Under the pieces are notes generated by a model. The model was not told where the DNA came from, ran no database searches, and worked only from the letters and a program-made list of their open reading frames with translations. From an uncultured Pirellula sp. (GTDB lineage: Bacteria; Planctomycetota; Planctomycetia; Pirellulales; Pirellulaceae), in the NCBI GenBank assembly GCA_903892355.1, contig CAITIE010000073.1, positions 1-64,000 on the forward strand: a DNA stretch of 64,000 bases. Direction: 5' to 3'. The position numbers and the translations under genes were made by a program. Below, in pieces: positions 43,824 to 53,709 of the stretch; within the stretch, counting starts at the first letter, position 1; each line of letters starts with the position of its first letter.

Positions 43824-46800
43824 TTACTGGCCACCAGGCGGCACGGCTGGCAAACCACCCACAGGAGGCGTTGCTGGAGCTCCGCCGAATGGTCCACCTG
43901 CCCCGAACCCTGGGATCGGCAGGTTAGGAAGTGGTAGTTGTTGTAGATTCTGCTGCACTCCTTGCTGCATTTGTTGCACGCCTTGCTGGAGCGGTCCAAG
44001 CTGATTCGACAATGGGCCGAGTAGTTTATTCAGGCCTCGGTCGATTTGTTTCTGAGCCACTCCTTGCAACGCCGATGTCGCCAAATTCTGGCCGATGTTG
44101 ACCAAACCCGCTAAATCCAACTGTGGCCGCTGAATCGTGCCGCGAATAGGTACTTGGATCTGCTGGCCGGCTAACGATTGCAACGCTGGCGTCTTGTCCA
44201 CCCAGTCCTTTTGAACTGGTACGCTGGCGATCAGTTCCAGAGAACCATCCACCCCCACGGACCCAGAGGTTGTAATGATCACATCGCCTGCTTGAATCTG
44301 CATATCGCGGTGAGCTACTCGGCCTTGTTCAACCGCAAATCCGATGTTTTGTTCCGGCAATTGCAACCAACTGGTTGGCTGACCTCCACCGTCTGCTGCA
44401 CCGGCTCCACGGCGTAGATTGCGAATCTGTTGCACCAACCCGAGCAGTTGGTCAGCCAAAGGTCCTGGCCCAACATTGGCGCCATGAACGTGCAGTTTGC
44501 CAACCAATGTCTGCCGCTCCCAAGCCGTTGGCATTATCTCAGCGCGATCGATATCGAGACTCAGATTCCCTTGAACGCTCGTGACATCGGCCAATAATGG
44601 CGCGACGTACTTGAGCCAGCCTTGACACATTTGTCGCGTGATTGCAACATTCTCGATGACTCGCTCGGGCGCTTGGCGAATGACCATAGGAGTCGCCGCG
44701 AGATCGCCATCCAAATTCCATCGCAGCGTCCCTTGAGATACAGGGAAAGATGCTTGCGATGCGAATTTTCCGTTTTCGATGGTAATGGGTATATCGGTTC
44801 CACCAATCTCAATCCCGACGACGTTTGCACGATCCCACCCAATGCTCGATCGTGCTTGCAAGGAATCCGCCCATTGATTGGACTTGCTCGATTTCCAAGA
44901 AACCTCCAACGGTTGTGTTCGCTGACCTTCGATCGCAACCATTCCACCCGTGTACGGTCTCAGTCGTTGTGCAACACTCGCTGCGTCGTACGCCACCTCG
45001 CCTTTAGAATCGAACTCCACGCCAGTTTTTTCATTCTTGATATTTGCTTGACCGCCATAAGCCAACCATTCAGTTTGCAACATCAGCTGAGGCAGGCTCA
45101 CATTACCATCTGCCATGTTGTACTCGCCGTCGACGCTAAGTCGAACTTGAGGTTCGTCCCAGAGAACGGTGTCAGCGACAACCGCGCCACCTCCAGTACT
45201 GACCAGTTGCGTGGTGGGGCGTGCAGGTGCTCCTTGAGTCGCGCGAATATTCTTCCCGTCCGAAACCAATTTCCAAACGACGCGCTGCGGATCAAGCGTC
45301 CAATTCATTTGTCCGGTAATATCTCCGGTAACAGTGACTGGCGCGGAGGCGGGGGAGACACCGGGTAATACTGGCGATGAAGGCTCCGATTGGACCGACG
45401 CGATCAACCGACTTGGATCGATTCGAAACGCAGCTTGCCCAGTCCTACCCATGGTTTGATTGGGTGTTGCCGCATCCTGAGCTTGGAGCGCGAAAGATTC
45501 AGATTGCACGAGCAAGTTGTCCACTTGAAGTTTTGCCAAGTCCTGCGTATCGATTCGTCCCGTAAAACGCCCGATCATTCGGGATTCCTGAAGCGTGGTT
45601 CCTGCGCTGGTCAATCGGAACGGTTCGGTGGTCCATTCGACCTGACTGATCTCCAAATGCTTGGTGTCGATCGCACCTCTGGCATCGAGTACGCATCGTC
45701 CAGCCAATTGCACACCGGGATCGATGCCCGCGAAAAGTTGACCTCGCCGTTGCCAACGGGACAATTCCCCGCTGAACTTCACTTGGAGACCCGCCGCCGG
45801 AGCAATACCGAGTTTTGGATCATAAGATGCCAATGACAGTGGTTCCAAGATCTGAACGACCAAGGATTCTTCGTTGGACTTCAAAGAAGCCTGACCGCGA
45901 TCCACTTGTAAAACAGAAGCCCCATCCAGCCGCGCGATCACTGCAAACTCGCCGTCCCAAGCCGGTTCGTCGAGATTGCCGTTCTTGTGAACAATTCGAA
46001 CTGGGGTGGTTCGCATGGAACCGTTGGCTGCCAGTCGGTTCCCTTCATCCAGTGTCCATGCAACCGATGCTTGCGCTGAGCCACCCAAGCTTTCGAGTGG
46101 CAATACAAACCACTGCGAAAGCCTTTGCTCCATCTTGTCCAAATCCAACTGAGCCGTGATTCGACCATCGCGCAAATCGCCGGAACCATCAACATTGCAA
46201 AACTCGGAAGTACACCCAACCTTGAAACTGGGCGTTCCATTCGCATTTCCAATAACATCCACGGATGCTTGGAGCGCTTGATCCCAACGTATCATCTTTC
46301 CTTGCACATTGGCCTGCAAGCTACCCAACTGAAGCTGATATTTGCTGGCCGGTGGCTCCGCAGAAGGAGCGGTTAAGCCATTGGAGTTGTTTTCAACTCG
46401 GGGACTCCTACGCTGCATTGCATTCAATGACGCAACCCCAGACACGAGTTCTACTTGATCCTGCATCTTCAGCAGATCAGGGGCGACGCGACTAAGCTGT
46501 GGCAAATCCAATGTTCCTTGAATGTCCAGATCCGAGTCCGCGATCCACGGCTGGGTGATGTTGGGAAGTACGATCGGCCACGCCAAATCCGCTTTAGCAA
46601 TGATCGTCCCGACATCGCAATCCAATTTGGCACCACGGGTGCTCATCCGGTTCGGCGACATGCTCAAGTCCCCGCTCAGCTTGATCTGTTGCATTCGAGC
46701 TCCTCGTTCGCCGAGCAAGGTCGGAGCGGAGACTTGCAATTGATCGAGTTGTGCCGTTTGCACAATCGCCAAAACAGAGTTAGCACCTGGAAACTCAACC

Positions 46801-47684
46801 TCGGCTTGAACCGTCGCGTGCCCATCCACCCGCTCGATAGGCAAATCGGGAAGCCTGCGTTTAACGAGGCTGATCCATTGGAGCGGCATCCCTTGCGTAA
46901 TGATGCTCATTCGCAACGCGGCGAGACCTGAAAGCATCGGAGCATTGGGGTTTTGGGTCACAGGCTGCGTTCTCACAGTGAACTGGCCACCTAGCGGAGA
47001 CTGACCCGGCAACGTGGCTGTTTGAACCAAGACTCCTACCAAGGTCATCGGTGGAATGCTCTGCTCTGCGGTCGGTAGGGGAATGTCAGCCTCGGTGATC
47101 TTCATTTCCCAAGCGGTTTGCTCGACGCTGTCCCGAGCATGAACAATCGCATCTGCAATCCGAATTCGTCCCACGTAGGATGGACCAGGAGAATGGCTAG
47201 TCGTCGGCTTTTCGGACGCGGCAGGCACCGCCAACAGAGGCTTAATCGCCTCCTCGATATTCGTTGTCCCAGGCTGCACATCCAGCAATACCTGAGTATC
47301 ACGTATCGTGATCGTTCCCAGATTCCGAGGACTTACAATCAGAGAGAGCAAATTCAGCTCCGTGTCCACGGAGCCAACTTGGACCAGTTCCGCACCTCGG
47401 TCGTCGATCAACTTCAGTCCGCGGATTTTCAGAGGACGAAGCCATCCCCCTTCCATCGACGCCAAATCGATCCGCATGGGAGAAATCCCGGCGTTTCGAT
47501 TGATCAAACCGACGACGAGGTCGCGGTTTTGAAGAGCCATGGGGACTGCCACAATGGGAACCACGACCAATAACAGCAGCATCGCAACTAGGACATACCT
47601 TCGTCGGATTCGATCCCTCAACCGCTTCGAACGCGGACGTTCGAAACCAGTGTCTGAAACTCGATGGTCTTCCATGAATCGCAT
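43824..47684 (-). CDS. Very large AsmA-like envelope protein
   Basis: From the ATG near 47684 (MRFMEDHRVSDTG) the product is about 1286 residues. A basic stretch (RSKRLRDRIRRRY) is followed by one membrane segment (VLVAMLLLLVVVPIVAVPMA). The remainder is a long beta-rich region with AsmA/DUF748-like character: SMEGGWLRPLKIRGLKLID, VDTELNLLSLIVSPR, GTIQRPQLDLAGLV. The C-terminus is Gln/Pro/Gly-rich (QQGVQQMQQGVQQNLQQ). AsmA-like proteins span the periplasm and are linked to phospholipid transport to the outer membrane. The frame continues upstream to a TTG at 48281, but that part lies antisense to the Cys-rich gene and is rejected. Divergent from that gene by about 210 bases. Confidence 0.75.
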   Translation of the reverse strand: MRFMEDHRVSDTGFERPRSKRLRDRIRRRYVLVAMLLLLVVVPIVAVPMALQNRDLVVGLINRNAGISPMRIDLASMEGGWLRPLKIRGLKLIDDRGAELVQVGSVDTELNLLSLIVSPRNLGTITIRDTQVLLDVQPGTTNIEEAIKPLLAVPAASEKPTTSHSPGPSYVGRIRIADAIVHARDSVEQTAWEMKITEADIPLPTAEQSIPPMTLVGVLVQTATLPGQSPLGGQFTVRTQPVTQNPNAPMLSGLAALRMSIITQGMPLQWISLVKRRLPDLPIERVDGHATVQAEVEFPGANSVLAIVQTAQLDQLQVSAPTLLGERGARMQQIKLSGDLSMSPNRMSTRGAKLDCDVGTIIAKADLAWPIVLPNITQPWIADSDLDIQGTLDLPQLSRVAPDLLKMQDQVELVSGVASLNAMQRRSPRVENNSNGLTAPSAEPPASKYQLQLGSLQANVQGKMIRWDQALQASVDVIGNANGTPSFKVGCTSEFCNVDGSGDLRDGRITAQLDLDKMEQRLSQWFVLPLESLGGSAQASVAWTLDEGNRLAANGSMRTTPVRIVHKNGNLDEPAWDGEFAVIARLDGASVLQVDRGQASLKSNEESLVVQILEPLSLASYDPKLGIAPAAGLQVKFSGELSRWQRRGQLFAGIDPGVQLAGRCVLDARGAIDTKHLEISQVEWTTEPFRLTSAGTTLQESRMIGRFTGRIDTQDLAKLQVDNLLVQSESFALQAQDAATPNQTMGRTGQAAFRIDPSRLIASVQSEPSSPVLPGVSPASAPVTVTGDITGQMNWTLDPQRVVWKLVSDGKNIRATQGAPARPTTQLVSTGGGAVVADTVLWDEPQVRLSVDGEYNMADGNVSLPQLMLQTEWLAYGGQANIKNEKTGVEFDSKGEVAYDAASVAQRLRPYTGGMVAIEGQRTQPLEVSWKSSKSNQWADSLQARSSIGWDRANVVGIEIGGTDIPITIENGKFASQASFPVSQGTLRWNLDGDLAATPMVIRQAPERVIENVAITRQMCQGWLKYVAPLLADVTSVQGNLSLDIDRAEIMPTAWERQTLVGKLHVHGANVGPGPLADQLLGLVQQIRNLRRGAGAADGGGQPTSWLQLPEQNIGFAVEQGRVAHRDMQIQAGDVIITTSGSVGVDGSLELIASVPVQKDWVDKTPALQSLAGQQIQVPIRGTIQRPQLDLAGLVNIGQNLATSALQGVAQKQIDRGLNKLLGPLSNQLGPLQQGVQQMQQGVQQNLQQLPLPNLPIPGFGAGGPFGGAPATPPVGGLPAVPPGGQ

Positions 47685-47895
47685 TACCTCAGTCAAAATG
47701 ACATCATTACTCGTACCAGCCAGACGGTTCGCACGCCGGGAGTGTAGTAAAATCGACAGAACCGGGTCGAGATCATAAATATCACTCTTTGTTCGAGCGG
47801 AACAAATTGCTATCCTCGCCCTCGAGCGATGTGCAATTTGAGTCCGCCATCGCACAAGGGTTTCTTCCATCAGTTGTGTAGTCGGAGATGCGAGC

Positions 47896-49365
47896 ATGGA
47901 TGCAGCGTCATTTGTTGAAATCACCCGAATCCTAGGTCTGGCAGCAGCACTCTTCGGTGGATCCTTCTTAGGGGGATCCTTCTCAGGGGGATCTGCGATA
48001 GCCGATGAATCCGATAGCTGTCCTTTGAAGTGCAAGTCACCCTGTCCTTTGAAGTGCACGTCAATATGCGACAGTTGCAAACAAGACGGCGACAGTTGCA
48101 AACAAGACGGCGACAGTTGCAAAGAAGAGGGAAACACAACCTCCGGGCCGGATGCTAACTCGGTGACAACGAGAAAGAATGCTGCTTGCGAAAGCACCGC
48201 CGAGCAAAGCACCGCCGAGCAAAGTACCGCCGAAAAAGGTATCACCGAAAAAAGTATCTCCGAAAAAAGTATCGCCGACAACGGATGTAAGAATTCGTGT
48301 TGCGAAACCCAATGTCCAGAGATTCAGGAGTCGTCGGCTCGAATTATCGCGACAAGCACTCGAGCCAACTGCACCGTCTGTGAGTCGAAGCAAAGCGACT
48401 CAGCTTCGGAATCTTTGCTGGTTAAGAAGTCAACAAAGAATCGCAAGCCGCAAACACTTGCGGTTTGGGTCTCGGACCTTTTGACGAATAAGCCTCAGAT
48501 CAAGGCGCATCTGGCGGTCCATGGCGTCGTACCCGATTTGGAATTGGAGCCAATCGTTAACTGTGGTCATAAGATCTGTGCAGGAAACAAATGCTACGAA
48601 GTCGAAGATGGCAGCGTAGAAGGTAAGGCATGCGATCAACCGGTCGATGAATCCGATGTGGGCAGTGAAGAAGAACCAATTATCATGGTGCCAGCCGCCC
48701 CACCGGTCCCCAACAGCTACCATTTCACAGCAACTACTCCTGAGACTTGGAACGAACCTTCTTCGGAATTATCGGTGGCGGTTCAATCATTGGGTAAATC
48801 CCACGTTTCCGTTCCAGCTTCGCTCCTGCTTTCACTGATGGTGGAACGGGCTGATGCAACCGCACGTTTGGAATTGACCCAGGCGTTGATGGAGGAACGC
48901 GAAGCGCATGCTGAGCAAGTTCGACTTATGGCAGAACAAAACCTGCAGCTTCAAAACCAAATCTCATTGATGGCCACCCGCATGGAATATTCCAATACTG
49001 TTGCGGCCCTGGAGCATCAACGAGCCATCGCGACCCATCATCAAGTCGAATTAGCTCCGCAGCCCCAACAAGCACCCTCACAAAACGCACCCTCACAAAG
49101 CGCACCGTCTCGCGATGCCTCAAAGCTGCAATCGATCCAAGAAGACCTGACGAACATCCGACGGCAAATCGCGTTGCTGAAATGGCATCAACCAGTTCCT
49201 TTCGCGCCGAGCTCCATCGGGGCTGATGCAGCGGACAACGAAAGCTATTCTTGGCGGCAAGCTAGGATTTCTCCATACATCCCTGTGTTTCCGCATGCGA
49301 ATGCCATCCAAGGCTCTGCGGAATGCTCCAGCGATAGAAACAGTGTTGGCACTGAGGTGAAGTAA
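47896..49365 (+). CDS. Exported Cys-rich protein with short peptide repeats
   Basis: The 489-residue product starts at 47896 with GGAG eight bases upstream. It has a signal peptide (ILGLAAALFGGSFLGG, cleavage near AIADE). Two CPLKC units (42-46 and 50-54) are followed by three heptads DSCKQDG/DSCKEEG (59-79) and a run of six pentapeptides of the STAEQ/SISEK type (100-129), then more Cys pairs (CKNSCCETQC). A middle domain has VNCGHKICAGNKCYEVEDG. A coiled-coil region (about 300-360: RADATARLELTQALMEER) is followed by an Ala/Pro/Ser/Gln linker. The cysteines suggest disulphide or metal binding outside the cytoplasm. No family is recognised. It shares a promoter region with the AsmA-like gene. 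Confidence 0.65.
   Translation: MDAASFVEITRILGLAAALFGGSFLGGSFSGGSAIADESDSCPLKCKSPCPLKCTSICDSCKQDGDSCKQDGDSCKEEGNTTSGPDANSVTTRKNAACESTAEQSTAEQSTAEKGITEKSISEKSIADNGCKNSCCETQCPEIQESSARIIATSTRANCTVCESKQSDSASESLLVKKSTKNRKPQTLAVWVSDLLTNKPQIKAHLAVHGVVPDLELEPIVNCGHKICAGNKCYEVEDGSVEGKACDQPVDESDVGSEEEPIIMVPAAPPVPNSYHFTATTPETWNEPSSELSVAVQSLGKSHVSVPASLLLSLMVERADATARLELTQALMEEREAHAEQVRLMAEQNLQLQNQISLMATRMEYSNTVAALEHQRAIATHHQVELAPQPQQAPSQNAPSQSAPSRDASKLQSIQEDLTNIRRQIALLKWHQPVPFAPSSIGADAADNESYSWRQARISPYIPVFPHANAIQGSAECSSDRNSVGTEVK
48070..48132 (+). repeat. 21-bp tandem coding repeat (DSCKQDG heptads)
   Basis: Three 21-base units encode DSCKQDG, DSCKQDG and DSCKEEG (residues 59-79 of the Cys-rich protein). 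The first two are nearly identical at DNA level, which points to recent slippage or duplication. Confidence 0.75.
48193..48282 (+). repeat. 15-bp tandem coding repeat (STAEQ-type pentapeptides)
   Basis: Six 15-base units encode STAEQ, STAEQ, STAEK, GITEK, SISEK and SIADN (residues 100-129 of the Cys-rich protein). The gradient from identical to diverged units fits ongoing expansion from one end. Confidence 0.7.
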
Positions 49366-49443
49366 ACCTCACGTCGAAATCGATGGGGCACTCGGTATAA
49401 TGCTCGGCGACGAAGAGCTCAATTTCGTCCGTGATTTCGCTTC

Positions 49444-50676
49444 ATGCCACACTCCAATGCCGTGCCAATGCCCCTTCCTGTTGTCGATCTGATCCGTCAT
49501 AAGATCCTACTCCTCCAAGGACGTCTCGCGGTTATTGAACCCGAACAAGCCACCTTGATGGAGGCGATGGGGCGAGTGCTAGCGCAACCGATAGTTGCTT
49601 TTAGGGATAGCCCAGCGTTGGATGTGTCCGCCATGGATGGTTATGCGGTGCACCTTGGGGACATTGGTACGGCACCATTACCCGTCATAGCGACCACAAC
49701 AGCTGGGGCAATGCCGATGGCCCTGCAGCCCAAAACCGCTATTCGGATTTTTACGGGCGCCGCGGTACCTCAGGGGGCCGAGGCGGTGGTTCCACGCGAG
49801 CATTGCATCGAATCGGAGCATGAAGTCGTGATCGAAGGTGCTACGAATCGATATTCGATAGGCACCAATATCCGACGCCGAGCAGAAAATGCCTCTCGGG
49901 GTGAGTTGGTACTCGGACCTGGATGCCTCATCGATGGTCCGCGAGCGTCAACGATCGCTACATTCCATGAATCTCGTTCCCTCCAAGTTCGCCGCAAGGT
50001 GAAGGTATCGATCATCAACACGGGAGACGAACTCATCGAAGCGGGTGAGTTGCTCCAGCCCTGGCAAATCCGAGACTCCAATGGCCCATTGTTGCATACA
50101 ATGCTCTCGGCGCACTCTTGGATTACGGTAGAACGTCTCCAAGCAAAAGACGACGCGGAAGAGATTAAGAATCGCATTCGCGAGGCTCTCGACCAATCCG
50201 ATGCGATTCTACTTACAGGTGGCGTTTCCATGGGAGACACCGATCACGTCCCAGGTGCGATCCAAGCTACCGGTTCCGAGATCGTGTTTCACAAACTACC
50301 AATTCGTCCAGGGAAACCTATCCTTGGAGCGGTAGGCCCTCGCGGTCAATTGATCATGGGGCTTCCTGGGAATCCGGTGAGCGTTGCCGTGACCTTTCGG
50401 TGTTTCGCCTACCCTCTGCTTTGCCATGTATCAGGCCAATCCGGATTGAAATTCTCTTTTCCAGCCCAGGTCCATTCCGGCGACGAGAAAACGTTGGACT
50501 TGGTTTGGTTTCGATTGGTCACATTCAAGGAGCCCGGAATAGCCGAGATCCTATCCAACCAAGGCTCCGGAGACCTAGCAGCTCTAGGTCGCAGCCATGG
50601 TTTTGTCGAAATTCCATCCGGAGCAACATCCAATGGCTCCTTCCAATTCTACGATTGGAAGGGGCTCACGCTGTAA
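49444..50676 (+). CDS. moeA: Molybdopterin molybdenumtransferase MoeA
   Basis: The 410-residue product has the MoeA landmarks in order: ALDVSAMDGYAVHLGD, IFTGAAVPQGAEAVV, IGTNIRRRAENAS, VSIINTGDELIEAGE, and the MoCF-domain motif LLTGGVSMGDTDHVP with IRPGKPILGAVG and MGLPGNPVSV. It inserts molybdate into adenylylated molybdopterin in molybdenum cofactor synthesis. Length is normal. A second possible start is at codon 9. No other cofactor gene is near. It is convergent with sppA, 39 bases apart. Confidence 0.95.
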   Translation: MPHSNAVPMPLPVVDLIRHKILLLQGRLAVIEPEQATLMEAMGRVLAQPIVAFRDSPALDVSAMDGYAVHLGDIGTAPLPVIATTTAGAMPMALQPKTAIRIFTGAAVPQGAEAVVPREHCIESEHEVVIEGATNRYSIGTNIRRRAENASRGELVLGPGCLIDGPRASTIATFHESRSLQVRRKVKVSIINTGDELIEAGELLQPWQIRDSNGPLLHTMLSAHSWITVERLQAKDDAEEIKNRIREALDQSDAILLTGGVSMGDTDHVPGAIQATGSEIVFHKLPIRPGKPILGAVGPRGQLIMGLPGNPVSVAVTFRCFAYPLLCHVSGQSGLKFSFPAQVHSGDEKTLDLVWFRLVTFKEPGIAEILSNQGSGDLAALGRSHGFVEIPSGATSNGSFQFYDWKGLTL

Positions 50677-50715
50677 TGCATGGATGTGGCGGGATTCTCA
50701 ACAACGACGCCCCAT

Positions 50716-52764
50716 CTATCGGATCTTGATCTCTTCAGACATTAGGGCCCAAGCTTTCGGCAACCCACTTTCTGGCTTAGCCAACGCACGGAATAATAAC
50801 TTGGTGCCATCCGCCTTGAACCCCTGCCGCGTCATCAATCCCAATAATTGAGACTCCAAACTTCTCAGCAGCGAATCTACAGAATCCGTAGTACCGATCT
50901 GGATATCTCCCATCTCGTCATCGGAACCACCGAGAAACTTGAAGAGATCGAGCCCTGTCGGTGCGTCTGGACGTGAGATTACCTTCGGTTTTTCGATCGA
51001 AAGCTTCTTTGCAACCATGGCAATGGCATCGTCCAATCCTCCGAGATTATCAACCAATCCTCGCTGCTTGGCTTGCTCGCCCGACCAAACGCGACCACCT
51101 GCTAGGGGCTTGATCGCATCAACACTCATGCGGCGAGATTCGCTGGCTAGCTTTAGGAATTGACCATACGTATGATCGATAAAGTTCTGCATCCTAGCGA
51201 TCTCTTCCTCGGTCCACGCGTGATCGATCGAATCCATGGCAGCAGATGAATCCAGATGCACCGTTTCGACACGGACCCCGACTCGGCGAAGGAGTGAACC
51301 GAGAGTCACTTTAAGAGAGAAAACTCCGATGGAGCCTGTGATCGTTCCATGTTCTGCGAGGATCGGTTGACCGATGCAGGTGATCCAATACCCCCCCGAT
51401 GCTGCGACTTCTCCCATCGAAAACACGATGGGCTTCTTCTTTGCGAGCGCATCTAGAGATTGCCGAATCGCTTCGCTCGCCGTCGCGCTTCCACCCGGTG
51501 AATTGATACGAACCACGACGCCCTTCACTTTGTCATCCGCATTGAGTTCCTCGATCAGCTTTACCGTCGGTCCGGAAACAATCGCACCCGGGCTGGGATC
51601 TTTGCCGTCTTGAATGGCACCACTCAAATGAAGCACCGCGATGGATTCATCTTTCAGCTTGGACGGATCTTTCGGTGGGGACATCGCTTTGGACATCAAT
51701 TCAAAAATCGAAACATCGCGTTTGGGCTTTGCTTTGGGCTTACTCCATTCGTATTCATCCCCTAGGTTCGCCATAATGGTCTGTTTCATCGTGCCGTAGG
51801 GAGCGAGCCTATCGACGAGTTTCGCGGACAAAGCCTCTGCTGGCAGTAGCATCCTCTTCTTTTGCAATTCGCGGACAGCACCGACGGTCAACCCTCGACC
51901 TCGCGCGATTCTAGCAACTTGCGCAGCATTGATGGATTCAAGCATCTCGACGTAATGCTGCTTGAGATGCGCAGACATGACGGAATTGGTATAGGGTTCC
52001 ACCGCGCCTTTGAAGTCGCCTGCTCGCACCACAGATGCATGCAAACCTACCAGATCCATTGCATCCCTGTAGAACATGGACTCCATGGTCGATGACGGCA
52101 TGTCGATTCCACCAAAATCCGCCATGATCACTTCGTTGCATGCAGATGCAATCGATAGATGGGTATTGTCCGAATTTTCTAACCACGCGATCAGTTTTTT
52201 ACCACCGCTCCGAAGTCGAGCAATTCGCCGGTCGATTTCATCCAATTGCGCCGGATTCATCGCCATCGATGCATCCGATAGATCGAAGACGACATGCGTC
52301 ACCTTCTCTTCACTTTCTAATTCGCCAAGATAATCGCAGAGCCGATAAAATGATTTTGTCTTACCACCTCCCCCTAAGATCAGCTCGGTTGGATTCAAAC
52401 TACCAGGGGATGGCAAATCTTCGTAGTTACCGCTTAAGGTCAAAACCCGAACATGTTTCTTGTTATCGTTTTTCTCCGCCCGCGACTTTGACTCACTCCG
52501 AGTCGGCTTGGGAGGTGCCACCTCGGATTTTACGTCAGACTTCTTTTCCTCAACCGTTTTCTTCTCTGCTGAACCGTCGTCTTGCGCAGCCGCGTTGGTT
52601 TCAGACACGGTCTCAGAAGTAGTCGTTGCGGCCCCTGCTACCCCGGACGGGTCGGCAGGCTTGTCCTGCGCCCAAGCAGTCCCAAACACGAAGACGCTTA
52701 CCAGGACTGCCGAACCAATCATGGCGAGAGGCATCCTAAAAAGAATGCGGTTCCAGATTCTCAT
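50716..52764 (-). CDS. sppA: Signal peptide peptidase SppA, 67K type
   Basis: From the ATG at 52764 (GGGAG six bases upstream) the 682-residue product has a membrane anchor/signal (MPLAMIGSAVLVSVFVFG). A Lys/Glu/Ser-rich linker and two S49 peptidase repeats follow. The catalytic lysine is probably in RAGDFKGAVEPY of the first half, and the serine is in GEVAASGGYWITC of the second, as in the 67K SppA of E. coli. GSIGVF and GGRVWSGEQAKQRGLVDNLG are conserved blocks. It degrades signal peptides left in the membrane. The 90-residue linker rich in KSDVKSEVAPPKP is an addition to the usual architecture. Confidence 0.92.
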   Translation of the reverse strand: MRIWNRILFRMPLAMIGSAVLVSVFVFGTAWAQDKPADPSGVAGAATTTSETVSETNAAAQDDGSAEKKTVEEKKSDVKSEVAPPKPTRSESKSRAEKNDNKKHVRVLTLSGNYEDLPSPGSLNPTELILGGGGKTKSFYRLCDYLGELESEEKVTHVVFDLSDASMAMNPAQLDEIDRRIARLRSGGKKLIAWLENSDNTHLSIASACNEVIMADFGGIDMPSSTMESMFYRDAMDLVGLHASVVRAGDFKGAVEPYTNSVMSAHLKQHYVEMLESINAAQVARIARGRGLTVGAVRELQKKRMLLPAEALSAKLVDRLAPYGTMKQTIMANLGDEYEWSKPKAKPKRDVSIFELMSKAMSPPKDPSKLKDESIAVLHLSGAIQDGKDPSPGAIVSGPTVKLIEELNADDKVKGVVVRINSPGGSATASEAIRQSLDALAKKKPIVFSMGEVAASGGYWITCIGQPILAEHGTITGSIGVFSLKVTLGSLLRRVGVRVETVHLDSSAAMDSIDHAWTEEEIARMQNFIDHTYGQFLKLASESRRMSVDAIKPLAGGRVWSGEQAKQRGLVDNLGGLDDAIAMVAKKLSIEKPKVISRPDAPTGLDLFKFLGGSDDEMGDIQIGTTDSVDSLLRSLESQLLGLMTRQGFKADGTKLLFRALAKPESGLPKAWALMSEEIKIR

Positions 52765-52967
52765 AAAAAACTCCCGAGCAAAAAGACAAGTTATCCGATG
52801 CTTTATCATACATGGAAGCCCTGCTTGGGAGAATAAATCTCTTTGGAACGAGCGGGGGAGACTCAAGAAATAGACCGTGCAATTCCATTGAGTTTTACTA
52901 GAATCTGTCGGATCAGGATCTGCACGAAACAGTTTCTAGGATTCCCCCCAGCAATCCATACCCTCCC

Positions 52968-53627
52968 ATGATCGTTACCATCGACGGCCCAGCTGGAGCT
53001 GGAAAAAGCTCGGTTGCCAGGAAGCTCGCCAAAGAGTTGGGATATCACTTTCTGGATACGGGAGCCATGTACCGCTGCGTAACGCTAGCTTGCCTGGAGC
53101 GAGGAATACCGCTGGGTGAGCCAGATAAGGTTGCCGATGAAGCTCAACGGCTCAAAATCGAGCTTTTGGACGACGAAGTCTTTCTCGATGGCAAGAACGT
53201 ATCCGAGGAGATTCGCACCCCTCGAGTGACCAAAGCGATCAAACAAGTCGCGGATAATCTGAAAGTTCGCGCCGCTATGGTCCAATCGCAGCGCCAGTGG
53301 ATCCAGGGAAAAGATGCCGTGACGGAAGGGAGAGATCAAGGAACCATTGCCTTTCCGGATGCCCCATGCAAGATTTTTTTAACCGCATCTCCAGCCGAAC
53401 GGGCGCGAAGGCGCGTCCTCCAATTGCTTAACGCAGGCATCGATGCCGACTTTGATGAAATCCTGCGTCTTCAAGAAGAGCGGGACAAGAACGATATGGA
53501 ACGGGAAACCGGCGGTTTACGGCCTGCCCCCAATGCGTTAACCGTCCAAACCGATGGCATGGATGAATCCCAAGTATTGCAGAAATTGCTTGAGATCGTG
53601 CGATCCAGAGTGCAAACTAATCCCTAA
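52968..53627 (+). CDS. cmk: Cytidylate kinase
   Basis: The 219-residue product starts MIVTIDGPAGAGKSS, with the P-loop, followed by FLDTGAMYRCVTLACL, KQVADNLKVRAAMVQSQR, VTEGRDQGTIAFPDA, and KIFLTASPAERARRR, all typical of bacterial CMP/dCMP kinases. It converts CMP to CDP. The usual GRDIGT motif reads GRDQGT here, a small variation next to the substrate-binding arginine. The gene is followed by plsC, a neighbourhood also seen in other bacteria. Confidence 0.94.
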   Translation: MIVTIDGPAGAGKSSVARKLAKELGYHFLDTGAMYRCVTLACLERGIPLGEPDKVADEAQRLKIELLDDEVFLDGKNVSEEIRTPRVTKAIKQVADNLKVRAAMVQSQRQWIQGKDAVTEGRDQGTIAFPDAPCKIFLTASPAERARRRVLQLLNAGIDADFDEILRLQEERDKNDMERETGGLRPAPNALTVQTDGMDESQVLQKLLEIVRSRVQTNP

Positions 53628-53709
53628 AACATCGTGGAGCCTCTAGCAACCACTCGGTTCCTCAAAGACGTTGCATCGAATCCGATAACACTCAGTACTC
53701 CAGTCCGCA

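Noticed and set aside
44622-45368. 248-codon plus-strand frame
   Set aside because: Antisense to the AsmA-like gene, with Arg/Ser/Cys-rich shadow composition.
47685-48281. 200-residue N-terminal extension of the AsmA-like protein from a TTG
   Set aside because: It runs antisense to the Cys-rich repeat gene and the repetitive residues it encodes are a by-product of those repeats; the basic region and membrane anchor start after the ATG near 47684.
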